DNA from: Kineosporia corallincola
GTDB taxonomy: Bacteria; Actinomycetota; Actinomycetes; Actinomycetales; Kineosporiaceae
Length of the DNA stretch: 64,000 bases
Reading direction: 5' to 3'
Assembly: GCF_018499875.1 (NCBI RefSeq)
Contig: NZ_JAHBAY010000006.1
Span: 1 to 64,000 of the forward strand
Shown: positions 55,157-63,104 of the stretch, piece by piece
How positions within the stretch are numbered: position 1 is the first letter of the stretch
Layout: the number at the start of each line of letters is the position of its first letter
The notes under the pieces: model-generated
What the model was told of the DNA's origin: nothing
Seen by the model: only the letters and a program-made list of their open reading frames with translations
The model's database searches: none
Program-made: the position numbers and the translations under genes

Positions 55157-56787
55157 CAGCGCGTCCTCTCCGCGTGGCGTTCGGCGGCGAACCGGTACAC
55201 CGCGTCGAAGGCCCGGCCGTTCCCGGCCCAGGTGCGCTCGCGGCGCACCCAGTCCGCCGCCTCCGCAGCACGTTTCACCAGTTCTTCGGGGTGCCCGGCG
55301 AGCTGTGCCACCACCTCGGCCAGCGCCCCGGCGTCGCCCGCCCGGAACACCGCGGCCCGCCCGTGCCCCGGCCCGGCGATCTCGACCAGCGCGGGCAGAT
55401 CACTCACCAGCACCGGGATCTCCATGGCCATGGCCTCGAACGGCTTCATCGGCGACACCATGCGCCCGGCCCGCTCGGGCACCCGCGGCACCACGAACAG
55501 GTCGATCTGGGCGTACCACTGCGGTACCTCGTCGAACGGCACCGACCCGGCGAACACCGCGGCGCCGCCGAGACCGAGATCCGCCGCCAGCGCCTCCAGT
55601 TCGGCCCGGCGCCGGCCGTCGCCGACCAGCAGCACGCTGACCGGCAGGCCCTGGGCGCGCAGCAGCGCGGCGGCCGACAGCAGCACCTCCTGGCCCTCGC
55701 GGAAGTGGTCCAGGTTGCTGATGTAGCCGAGCACGAACGTGTCGTCCAGGCCGAGTCGCGCCCGCAGCCGCGGATCCCGCGATCGGGGCTGGAAGCGTTC
55801 CAGGTCAACGGCATTCGGGATGACGAACACCCGGTCCTCGGGCACCCCGTGGCCGTGCACGATCTCCTCGCGCATCGGGCCGCTGAGGGTGACCACGGCG
55901 TCGGCCGCGTGCATCGCCCGGGTCTCCGCGGCGAACCGGCGGCGGTAGTACTCGGCATGCTCGGCGTAGCGCTCGTCGGCGGTCCAGGTGGTCTCGAAGA
56001 ACGAGCGCACCTCGTAGATCCAGGGCAGCCCGGCCCAGTCGGACAGCGCCTCGCCCACCACGCCGAGGTCGTAACCGCGGTGGCCGGACCCGGCGTGCAG
56101 CACCTCCGGCCGCACCCGGGCCAGCTGCCGGGCGAACGTGGTGGTGGTGAGCTGCACGTACTCCTCCCAGGTCACCGCGGACAGCTGCGGCGCGCCGGGC
56201 ATCACGTGGTGGTACTCGATGTCGTCGACCAGGCAGGAGCGGCCCTCGCCGAACCCGGGGAGGGTGACGGCCACCGGGTCGCGCCCGGCACCCCGCACGG
56301 CGAGCAGGGTTTCGTGGGTCCGGGTGCAGTAGCCGTTGTTGCGGTGCGGCATCGACTCCTTGGCCAGGTAGAGCACCCGGCCGGGCAGCGGATCGGCGAG
56401 CCGGGCCGGGCGGGCCCCGGGCACGACCGGCCGCCAGCCCGGGTCGGTCTCCACCAGCCGACCCTGCACCGAGCGCTGGAGCCGCACGTTCTTGCCGCTG
56501 GGGGCGGTCATCGCCAGCCGGGACGCCTCGGCCACCGCGTCGGACAGCTGCCCGGTGCGGGCCAGCAGCTGGGTGCGCAGCCGGGCCACCCGCATGTCGG
56601 TGGGCGAGCGCCGGGCCGCGTCGTGCAGCAGACGCAGCGCGTCGTCGTGGCGCTTGTCCCGGTCACGGCGCACCGCCGCGGCGGTCTCCGCGTAGGTGAT
56701 GGCGATCCGGGCGGCCCGGCGGCCACGTCGCGGCACCGCCCTGAACTGACGCCTGAGCCTGCGCCGCCAGTGGGCGAGCGCTCCCAT
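55156..56787 (-). CDS. GT4-family glycosyltransferase, PelF-like
   Basis: A 543-residue protein. The N-terminal ~115 residues are a helical TPR-like region (DDALRLLHDAARRSPTDMRVARLRTQLLARTGQLSDAVAEA). A GT-B fold follows: LYLAKESMPHRNNGYCTRTHETL and PWIYEVRSFFETTW in the acceptor half, then YISNLDHFREGQEVLLSAAALLR and VVPRVPERAGRMVSPMKPFEAMAMEIPVLVS in the donor half; E-A-M-A is the conserved nucleotide-sugar contact. It is first in the minus-strand operon that ends with the methyltransferase. ATG 56787 is well supported by AGGAGAG 6 nt upstream, against an in-frame start at 56862. Confidence 0.9.
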   Translation of the reverse strand: MGALAHWRRRLRRQFRAVPRRGRRAARIAITYAETAAAVRRDRDKRHDDALRLLHDAARRSPTDMRVARLRTQLLARTGQLSDAVAEASRLAMTAPSGKNVRLQRSVQGRLVETDPGWRPVVPGARPARLADPLPGRVLYLAKESMPHRNNGYCTRTHETLLAVRGAGRDPVAVTLPGFGEGRSCLVDDIEYHHVMPGAPQLSAVTWEEYVQLTTTTFARQLARVRPEVLHAGSGHRGYDLGVVGEALSDWAGLPWIYEVRSFFETTWTADERYAEHAEYYRRRFAAETRAMHAADAVVTLSGPMREEIVHGHGVPEDRVFVIPNAVDLERFQPRSRDPRLRARLGLDDTFVLGYISNLDHFREGQEVLLSAAALLRAQGLPVSVLLVGDGRRRAELEALAADLGLGGAAVFAGSVPFDEVPQWYAQIDLFVVPRVPERAGRMVSPMKPFEAMAMEIPVLVSDLPALVEIAGPGHGRAAVFRAGDAGALAEVVAQLAGHPEELVKRAAEAADWVRRERTWAGNGRAFDAVYRFAAERHAERTR

Positions 56788-56793
56788 CCGGGA

Positions 56794-56800
56794 CTCTCCT
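56794..56800 (-). promoter_or_regulatory. Ribosome binding site deciding the start at 56787
   Basis: AGGAGAG on the minus strand with a 6-nt spacer to ATG 56787. Confidence 0.8.
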
Positions 56801-57004
56801 CGAGGTATCGACGATGCCAACGGGTGCCGACGGGTGCCGACGCGCATCGTCACGGGATGCACCGGCTCTGCGACGGCCCAGTCTGCCGTATGTTGGGCCC
56901 CACCACCGCGACCGAGGGCCCGCCCCTCCGAACGGCCGAGGTGGCATCACACTGATGTTCCGAATATCGGCTCCAGATGAAGATGAGGACGGCGACCTCA
57001 CTCC

Positions 57005-58513
57005 ATGCGCACCGGACCGCCCACGGTGGTGTTGGCCACCACCAACGGCAAGGGGATGGGACACCTGTCCCGCCAGCTTGCCCTCGCCCTCGCCTCGCTC
57101 GGCGGGATGGACCCGGTGATCTTCTCGCTGTCCTCGGCGGTCACCGTGGTCAACCAGTACGGCATGCGTGCCGAGTGGGCTCCCGGCTCGCAACGCAGAC
57201 AGGTGCCGCGCCGGCACTGGGACGCCTACCTGGCCGAGCGGATCACCGCCCTGGTCACCGAGACCAACGCCAGCGCCTTCGTCTTCGACGGCGTCTACCC
57301 CTACGACGGGGTGCTGCGGGCGCTGCGACGGATGCCCGACGTGCCGTTCATCTGGAGCCGGCGGGCGATGTGGAAGAAGGGCGCGGGCTCCCGGGCCCTG
57401 CGCTACCGCCGGCTGTTCGCCGCCGTGCTGGAGCCGGGCGACCTGGCCTCGGCCGGCGACGTGGGCCGCACGGTGTATCTCGAGGACGCCCGCCGGGTCG
57501 GCCCGATCACGCTGGTCGGCCAGGTGCCGCAGCTGAGCCGCGAGCAGGCGATCGAGGAGCTCGACCTCGACCCGGACCGGCCCCGCCTGCTGCTCACCCT
57601 GGGCAGCAGCAAGCGCAGCGACCTGTACGCCGCCCACCAGCGCACCGTGGAGCAGTTCACCGCGGCCGGCTGGCAGGTGGTGGTCACCTCGTCGCCGTTG
57701 CGCGGCCGGGCCAAGTCGGCCGCCGGGCCCAAGCAGATCTCGGTCTTCCCGCTGGTGCGCTACCTGCGGGCGTTCGACGCGGCGGTGTCGGCCAGCGGCT
57801 ACAACGCCGTGCACGAACTGCTCTACTCGGCCGTGCCCACGCTGCTGGTGCCGAACGCCGACGCGATCACCGACGACCAGCGCACCCGGGCCCGCATCGT
57901 CGGCAACACCGGGCTGGCGCTGGCCGCCGACCCGGACCGGCCGCGCGAGTTCGACGCCGCGCTGGAGCGCCTGCTGGACCACCGGGTGCGCGATCGGCTC
58001 GCCGCCTCGTGCCGCGACCTCGACCCGCCGACCGGCGCCACCGAGGCGGCCCGTGCGGTGATCGGCCTGGCCGCGGTCGGCGTGCCCGCCGGCGAGCGGA
58101 TGGAGGCGGCCTCGCTGCACGCCCAGCGCTTCGCCCGCCGGGTGGTCGGCCGGGCGCTGCCGCCGGCCGTGGCCAACCTGGTGGGTCGCCCGCCCCGGCT
58201 CGCCCGGCCGGGCGACCTGCGCGGCCCGCTCCAGGTCAGTCCCCTGCTGGCACCTGGTCTGGCGGGTGTGCCGCAGATCGGCGGCGACCAGCTGCTGGTC
58301 ACCGACGCGCTCACGCCGGGCCTGTTCGACGGGCGCTACGTGGAGCATCTGCTCCCCGGGGCGAGCGACGACTACGTGCGTGCCCGGGCGGAGATCGCCG
58401 CGCGCTACTACCGGCTGGCACCGCCGTCCTCGCCCGGCATCGAGACCGGCGAGGCAATCCTGGCGAAGAGTGACGAAAGGGACTGGAGCAAACTCGGCTG
58501 GCCTGCGTCTTGA
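57005..58513 (+). CDS. MurG-like (GT28) glycosyltransferase
   Basis: A 502-residue protein with a GT-B fold of the GT28/MurG type. The N-terminus has VLATTNGKGMGHLSRQLALALASLG; the C-terminal half has LLTLGSSKRSDLYAAHQRTVEQFTAAGWQVVVTSS and VSASGYNAVHELLYSAVPTLLVPNADAITDDQRTRARIV (about 255-305), the UDP-sugar binding signature. The last ~120 residues (from RMEAASLHAQRF) are an extension not seen in MurG. It is probably a UDP-HexNAc transferase acting in the cytoplasm on a lipid- or glycan-linked acceptor. ATG 57005 is divergent from the GT4 operon (217-bp promoter region). Confidence 0.88.
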   Translation: MRTGPPTVVLATTNGKGMGHLSRQLALALASLGGMDPVIFSLSSAVTVVNQYGMRAEWAPGSQRRQVPRRHWDAYLAERITALVTETNASAFVFDGVYPYDGVLRALRRMPDVPFIWSRRAMWKKGAGSRALRYRRLFAAVLEPGDLASAGDVGRTVYLEDARRVGPITLVGQVPQLSREQAIEELDLDPDRPRLLLTLGSSKRSDLYAAHQRTVEQFTAAGWQVVVTSSPLRGRAKSAAGPKQISVFPLVRYLRAFDAAVSASGYNAVHELLYSAVPTLLVPNADAITDDQRTRARIVGNTGLALAADPDRPREFDAALERLLDHRVRDRLAASCRDLDPPTGATEAARAVIGLAAVGVPAGERMEAASLHAQRFARRVVGRALPPAVANLVGRPPRLARPGDLRGPLQVSPLLAPGLAGVPQIGGDQLLVTDALTPGLFDGRYVEHLLPGASDDYVRARAEIAARYYRLAPPSSPGIETGEAILAKSDERDWSKLGWPAS

Positions 58514-58569
58514 CCTGCATTTGATTACTGCGCGCCGCACTAATGCGCACAGCGTGTCACAATTCAACC

Positions 58570-58609
58570 CGGGCGCCGCAGGAGCCTGGACGTGAGGATC
58601 CGGCGCCCG
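58570..58609 (+). other. Inverted repeat upstream of the dehydrogenase gene
   Basis: CGGGCGCCG (58570-58578) pairs perfectly with CGGCGCCCG (58601-58609), a 9-bp stem with a 22-nt loop, 56 nt past the GT28 stop. It may terminate that transcript or belong to the leader of the dehydrogenase gene. Confidence 0.5.
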
Positions 58610-58622
58610 GTCAGCTGACCGG
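58607..58622. promoter_or_regulatory. 16-bp palindrome in front of the dehydrogenase gene
   Basis: CCGGTCAGCTGACCGG is a perfect palindrome directly upstream of the GGAAGGA ribosome site (58628-58634). It overlaps the 3' arm of the 58570-58609 hairpin, so the two structures cannot both form. This could be a protein operator or an attenuator. No regulator is assigned. Confidence 0.5.
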
Positions 58623-58644
58623 CGCGCGGAAGGACATCCCGAGC

Positions 58645-60000
58645 ATGAACACCCACGACGCACCCGACCTCGTGGTCGTGGGCCTCGGCTATGTCGGCCT
58701 TCCGCTCGCCCAGGAGGCCTGCCGCAGCGGGCTGCACGTGGCCGGGCTGGACCTGGACGTGGCGGTGACCGAGGGGCTGAACGCGGGCCGCTCGCACATC
58801 GACGACCTGTCCGGCGCCGACGTCGAGGCCATGCTCCGGGCCGGTTTCCGCGCGCACACCGACGCCTCGGTGGTGGCCGGCGCCCGCACCGTGGTGATCT
58901 GCGTACCCACCCCGCTGGCCGGTGACGGCGGCCCCGATCTGGGCATGGTGCTCGGCGCCACCGCCGCCGTGGCCAGCTTCGTGCACCGCGACACCCTGGT
59001 GGTGCTGGAGTCCACCACCTACCCGGGCACCACCGACGAACTGCTGCGCCCGATGCTCGAGGAGAGCGGGATGACCGTCGGGCAGGACGTTTTCCTCGCC
59101 TTCTCACCGGAACGCATCGATCCGGGCAACCAGCGCTGGGGCTTCCGCAACACCCCCAAGGTGGTCGGCGGCACCACCCCGGCCTGCGCCGAGCGGGCGG
59201 CGGCCTTCTACCGCAAGATCGTCGACGAGGTGGTCATCGCCCGCGGCACCCGCGAGGCCGAGATGTCCAAGCTGCTGGAGAACACCTATCGGCACGTGAA
59301 CATCGCGCTGGTGAACGAGATGGCGCGGTTCTGTCACGAACTCGGCATCGACCTGTGGGACGTGATCCGCTGCGCGTCCACCAAACCGTTCGGGTTCCAG
59401 GCGTTCCGCCCGGGCCCGGGGGTGGGCGGGCACTGCATCCCGATCGACCCGAACTACCTCTCGTACCGGGTGCGGGCCGCGCTCGGCTACCCGTTCCGGT
59501 TCGTCGAGCTGGCCCAGGAGATCAACAACGCCATGCCGGATTACGTCGTGCAGCGGGTACAGAACCGGCTGAACGACGCGGCCAAACCGCTGCGCGGGTC
59601 CCGGGTGCTGCTGCTCGGGGTGACCTACAAGGAAGACATCTCGGACCAGCGCGAGTCGCCGGCCGTCCCGATTGCGATCCGGTTGCGATCCGCGGGGGCG
59701 CGGATCAGTTTTCATGATCCTTTCGTCACCGACTGGACCCCGGACGGTCACCACGACACGACCGGCGGTGCATCTATTGGTCACGATTTCGCACCAGATG
59801 GTGAAACGTCCGGTCGCGTGGCCTCGGGCGGAACGTTGAAGTGCGTGCCGGACCTCGCTGCGGCGGTCTGCGCGGCGGACATCACCGTTCTGCTGCAACG
59901 CCACTCAAGCTACGATCTCGACGAGATCGCCCGGCTCGCACCTCTCGTGCTCGACACCCGTGGCGCCATCATCGACAGTGCAACCGTGGAGCGACTTTGA
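58645..60000 (+). CDS. UDP-N-acetyl-hexosamine 6-dehydrogenase (WbpA/WecC type)
   Basis: A 451-residue NAD-dependent dehydrogenase that oxidises C6 of a UDP-HexNAc to a uronate in two steps. Rossmann motif GLGYVGLP is at 13-20; catalytic Cys264 is in GPGVGGHCIPIDPNYL; Lys208 and Asn213 are in EMSKLLENTYRHVN; the second NAD domain has GVTYKEDISDQRESPA. The GGHCIPIDP form is that of UDP-GlcNAc/ManNAc dehydrogenases rather than UDP-glucose dehydrogenase. Residues ~365-395 are a less GC-rich, Gly/His/Asp-rich insert. Combined with wecB, UDP-ManNAcA is the likely product. ATG 58645. Its stop overlaps the ABC permease start. Confidence 0.92.
   Translation: MNTHDAPDLVVVGLGYVGLPLAQEACRSGLHVAGLDLDVAVTEGLNAGRSHIDDLSGADVEAMLRAGFRAHTDASVVAGARTVVICVPTPLAGDGGPDLGMVLGATAAVASFVHRDTLVVLESTTYPGTTDELLRPMLEESGMTVGQDVFLAFSPERIDPGNQRWGFRNTPKVVGGTTPACAERAAAFYRKIVDEVVIARGTREAEMSKLLENTYRHVNIALVNEMARFCHELGIDLWDVIRCASTKPFGFQAFRPGPGVGGHCIPIDPNYLSYRVRAALGYPFRFVELAQEINNAMPDYVVQRVQNRLNDAAKPLRGSRVLLLGVTYKEDISDQRESPAVPIAIRLRSAGARISFHDPFVTDWTPDGHHDTTGGASIGHDFAPDGETSGRVASGGTLKCVPDLAAAVCAADITVLLQRHSSYDLDEIARLAPLVLDTRGAIIDSATVERL
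59986..59999 (+). promoter_or_regulatory. Ribosome site and TTG start of the ABC permease
   Basis: GTGGAG (59986-59991) and a 5-nt spacer precede TTG 59997, which overlaps the dehydrogenase stop (TTGA). No ATG or GTG is available in this frame near the N-terminus of the family, so TTG is used. Confidence 0.7.
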
Positions 60001-60914
60001 CCAGCATCCTGCCGATCCGGCCCGAGACGGGCGCGTCGCAGCGGGCCGCGGCGAGAGCGGCGGAGTACGGCCTGGTCCAGCTCGGGGGTCGTCCCCCGCT
60101 GGGCAAGTACATCAAGGAACTCTGGGGCCGGCGGCACTTCGCCCTGGAATTCGCGAAATCGCGGTTCCGCGCGGCGAACGAGGCCAACCGCCTGGGCATG
60201 GGCTGGGTGGTGCTGAACCCGCTGTTGCAGGCCGGCGTCTACGGCCTGATCTTCGGCGTGATCCTGCTGCCCAGCAGCAGCAAGCCGCACAACTACACGG
60301 CGTTCCTGGTCTGCGGCGTGTTCACCATCGGCCTGTTCTCCGGGTGCTTCACCGACGGCGCCAAGTCGCTCGTCACCAACCGGGGTCTGGTGCGCACCCT
60401 GCACTTCCCCCGGGCGGTGCTGCCGATCGCGACGCTGCTGAACAAGCTGATGGACCTGGTCGCGACCACGATCGTGATGGCCGTGATCGTCATGCTGACC
60501 GGCGAGATGCCCGACCTCGACTGGCTGCTGATCTTCCCGGCCTACTTCTTCCTGGCCCTGTTCAGCGGCGGCGTCGCCTTCGTGGCCGCCCGGCTGACCG
60601 TGCACCTGCGCGACATCAGCCAGCTGATCCCGTTCATCAACCGGATCATCTTCTACCTGTCCGGTGTGTTCTACGTCGTCGGCAACCGGTTCGCCGACCA
60701 GGGTTTCCTCGGCAAGATCATCGAGGCCAACCCGCTGAACGTCTATCTCAGCCTGGTGCGGTACGCGATGCTCGAAGGGATCCGGGGCGACGGCGCCAAC
60801 CAGATCGCGATCAACGCCACCACCTGGTTCATGGCGGCGGGCTACGGCATCGTGATGTTCGTTGCCGGTTTCATCTTCTTCTGGCAAGCCGAAGGGCTGT
60901 ACGGACGTGACTGA
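59997..60914 (+). CDS. ABC-2 polysaccharide export permease (Wzm/TagG type)
   Basis: A 305-residue membrane protein of the ABC-2 family that forms the channel for undecaprenyl-diphosphate-linked or free polysaccharide. About six TM helices (about 70-290) follow a basic cytoplasmic start GKYIKELWGRRHFALEFAKSRFRAANEANRLGMGWVVLNPLLQ. The pattern FPRAVLPIATLLNKLMDLVATT is typical of Wzm/TagG. It starts at TTG 59997 and overlaps the ATPase gene by 8 nt, forming an exporter operon with the dehydrogenase. It exports the finished polymer made by the surrounding transferases (inference). Confidence 0.93.
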   Translation: MTSILPIRPETGASQRAAARAAEYGLVQLGGRPPLGKYIKELWGRRHFALEFAKSRFRAANEANRLGMGWVVLNPLLQAGVYGLIFGVILLPSSSKPHNYTAFLVCGVFTIGLFSGCFTDGAKSLVTNRGLVRTLHFPRAVLPIATLLNKLMDLVATTIVMAVIVMLTGEMPDLDWLLIFPAYFFLALFSGGVAFVAARLTVHLRDISQLIPFINRIIFYLSGVFYVVGNRFADQGFLGKIIEANPLNVYLSLVRYAMLEGIRGDGANQIAINATTWFMAAGYGIVMFVAGFIFFWQAEGLYGRD

Positions 60915-61857
60915 GCAGAACTCCTCACCGAACGGGTCGGTGGCCACCGACTGGAACGGGGGAGCCGTGGAGAACACAGGGCAGGACGCCACCCAGGAAG
61001 TCCCGGTCGTGCCCGCCAAGGCCCCCGCCAAGAAGGCCGCCAAGAAGGGCGTCGGCCCGAGCGGCCTGAAGAAGATCAAGACCCGGGTGCCGGTCGGCCC
61101 CCGGGAGCGCCCCACGGTGATCGTCGACAACCTGCACGTCACCTACAAGGTGTACGCCACCGGCAAGTCCGCCTCCGGCCGCAACGCCGAGAAGAAGGGC
61201 CTGCTCGCCCGCACGCCGGGCATCCGCCGGGCGCACGAGGTGCACGCGGTGCGGGGCATCAGCTTCACCGCCTACGAGGGCGACGCGATCGGCCTGGTCG
61301 GCACGAACGGCTCCGGCAAGTCCACGCTCTGCCAGGCCATCGCCGGCCTGGTGCCGTCCAAGCGGGGTGCGGTCTACTCCGAGGCCAACCCCACCATGCT
61401 GGGTGTCGGCGCGGCGATGATGAACGACCTGTCCGGCGAGCGCAACGTCATCCTCGGTGGCCTGGCCCTGGGCATGAGCCTCGAAGAGGTCAAGGCCAAG
61501 TACGACGACATCGTCGAGTTCTCCGGCCTGAAGCGGGAGTTCCTGGACTACCCGATGCGCACCTACTCGCAGGGCATGGGTGCCCGGCTGCGGTTCTCCA
61601 TCGCGGCGTCGGTGTCGCACCAGGTGCTGCTGATCGACGAGGCGCTGTCGGTCGGTGACCGGCTCTTCGGCCAGCGCAGCGAGGAGCGGATCCGCAAGCT
61701 GCGGGAGGAGGCCGGTACGGTCTTCGTCGTGAGCCACGCCCTGCCGACGATCACCAAGACCTGCAACCGGGTGCTGTGGATCGACCAGGGCAAGCTGATC
61801 ATGGACGGCGGGGTCGACGAGGTCATCGAGGCCTACACCGAGGCCGAGGGCGCGTGA
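60907..61857 (+). CDS. ABC polysaccharide export ATPase (Wzt/TagH type)
   Basis: A 316-residue ABC ATPase. An N-terminal ~65-residue tail is rich in Ala/Lys/Pro (VPAKAPAKKAAKKGVG), then the NBD: Walker A LVGTNGSGKST (132-140), Q-loop, signature YSQGMGARLRFSIA, Walker B VLLIDEALSVGD and the switch His in VVSHALPTI. The NBD is of the Wzt/TagH (ABCA-type polysaccharide) class, with the variant signature SQGMGARL. The C-terminal carbohydrate-binding domain of Wzt is absent. GTG 60907 overlaps the permease gene by 8 nt. It powers the permease. Confidence 0.95.
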   Translation: MTEQNSSPNGSVATDWNGGAVENTGQDATQEVPVVPAKAPAKKAAKKGVGPSGLKKIKTRVPVGPRERPTVIVDNLHVTYKVYATGKSASGRNAEKKGLLARTPGIRRAHEVHAVRGISFTAYEGDAIGLVGTNGSGKSTLCQAIAGLVPSKRGAVYSEANPTMLGVGAAMMNDLSGERNVILGGLALGMSLEEVKAKYDDIVEFSGLKREFLDYPMRTYSQGMGARLRFSIAASVSHQVLLIDEALSVGDRLFGQRSEERIRKLREEAGTVFVVSHALPTITKTCNRVLWIDQGKLIMDGGVDEVIEAYTEAEGA

Positions 61858-61861
61858 CCCA

Positions 61862-61921
61862 CGGATGAGGCCGTCGTGAGCCAGGAAAGCCCCACTCCCC
61901 TGGACACGACGGCCTCATCCG
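61862..61921 (+). other. 17-bp perfect inverted repeat enclosing a start codon
   Basis: Arms 61862-61878 and 61905-61921 are exact reverse complements (17 bp) with a 26-nt loop. It begins 4 nt past the ATPase stop codon. The left arm contains GAGG and the GTG codon 61876-61878 of the next gene, so it could act as a terminator of the ABC operon or as a translation-blocking stem. No T-tract follows. Confidence 0.8.
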
Positions 61922-63036
61922 CGTTCCCGCCGGTAACAAGGGCACCGCGGGTGCTCATCATGACCGTGGTGCACGACCCGGACGACGCCCGCATCCGCTA
62001 CCGCCAGCTCACCGCCCTGCTGGCCGCGGGCCTCCAGGTCACCTACGCGGCACCGTTCGAGGCCACCCGGCGCCGTCCGCCCGAGGGCGTGACCGCCGTG
62101 GAACTGCCCCGGGCCGCCGGGCGCCAGCGGCTGTCCGCCGTCTCCGCCGCCCGCCGGGTGCTGCACCGGCTCGGCCCGCAGCACGACCTGGCGCTGCTCC
62201 ACGACCCCGAACTGCTGCTCGCCGTGCCCGGTCTCGGGCGGCGGCGTCCCCCGCTGGTGGTGTGGGACGTGCACGAAGACACCGCCGCCGCCCTGCGGAT
62301 GAAGTCCTGGCTGCCGCGTGCGGTGCGCCCGGTGACCGGTGCCGCGGTGCGGGCGGCCGAGCGCTGGGCCGAGGGCCGCTGCCGTCTGCTGCTGGCCGAG
62401 GAGGGCTACCGCGGCCGGTTCCGGCTGGAGCACCCGGTGGTGCCCAACAGCGTGCCGGTGCCCGACACCGAGCCGGTGCCGCCGGGGGCCGACCGCGTGG
62501 TCTACCTGGGCCGGATCACCCGGGCCCGGGGCGCGCTGGAGATGATCGAGCTGGGCCGGCGGCTCGGTCCCGAGGTGCGGCTGGAGCTGATCGGCCCGGC
62601 CGACGGCGACGTGTCCGGCCGGATCGCCCGGGCCCATGCCGAGGGGGCGCTGACCCACCACGGTTTCGTGCCCAACCGGCAGGCGCTGCGGCTGCTGCCC
62701 GGGGCTCTGGCCGGGCTGGCGCTGCTGCACGACGAGCCCAACTACGCGGTGTCCCGGCCGACCAAGGTGATGGAGTACATGGCCTGCGGCGTGCCGGTGG
62801 TGACCACCCCGAACCCGGCCGCGGCCGACCTGGTGGGCCGCTACCGCAGCGGCACGGTGGTGCCCTTCGACGACGTGGACGCGGCCGAGACGGCCATCCG
62901 CAACCTACGGGCCGACGCCACCCGCCGGGCCCTGCTGGGCTCGGCCGGCTGGCGGGCCGCCCGCGCCGACCTGGACTGGCGCGCCGACGGTCAGCGGTTC
63001 GCCGAGCTGATCCGGGAGTGGTGTCACCCCGCCTGA
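61876..63036 (+). CDS. GT4-family glycosyltransferase
   Basis: A 386-residue GT-B protein. The fold begins at about residue 26 with VLIMTVVHDPDDARIRYRQLTALLAAGLQVTYAAPFE. The donor half has VVYLGRITRARGALEMIELGRRLG and LLHDEPNYAVSRPTKVMEYMACGVPVVTTPNPAAADLVG. The E in KVMEYMACG is the usual contact to the nucleotide sugar. The annotated start is GTG 61876, but it lies inside a 17-bp inverted repeat; GTG 61951 (AAGGG about 8 nt upstream, VLIMTVVHDP) is a good alternative and fits the family's usual N-terminus. Sugar and acceptor unknown. Located after the ABC exporter. Confidence 0.85.
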   Translation: MSQESPTPLDTTASSAFPPVTRAPRVLIMTVVHDPDDARIRYRQLTALLAAGLQVTYAAPFEATRRRPPEGVTAVELPRAAGRQRLSAVSAARRVLHRLGPQHDLALLHDPELLLAVPGLGRRRPPLVVWDVHEDTAAALRMKSWLPRAVRPVTGAAVRAAERWAEGRCRLLLAEEGYRGRFRLEHPVVPNSVPVPDTEPVPPGADRVVYLGRITRARGALEMIELGRRLGPEVRLELIGPADGDVSGRIARAHAEGALTHHGFVPNRQALRLLPGALAGLALLHDEPNYAVSRPTKVMEYMACGVPVVTTPNPAAADLVGRYRSGTVVPFDDVDAAETAIRNLRADATRRALLGSAGWRAARADLDWRADGQRFAELIREWCHPA

Positions 63037-63053
63037 GCCCAGGCCCAAACGAC

Positions 63054-63091
63054 CGTGCACGGCCGCCCGACGAACGGGCGAACCGTGCACG
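63054..63091. terminator. Terminator hairpin at convergent glycosyltransferases
   Basis: CGTGCACGG (63054-63062) with CCGTGCACG (63083-63091), enclosing a second stem CGCCCG/CGGGCG (63064-63069, 63075-63080). It lies between the ends of two convergent transferase genes. Confidence 0.8.
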
Positions 63092-63104
63092 ATCCCGAAA
63101 GGGG

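Noticed and set aside
52977-55726. Long plus-strand frames opposite wecB and the GT4 genes
   Set aside because: Shadows of well-supported minus-strand genes with intact motifs.
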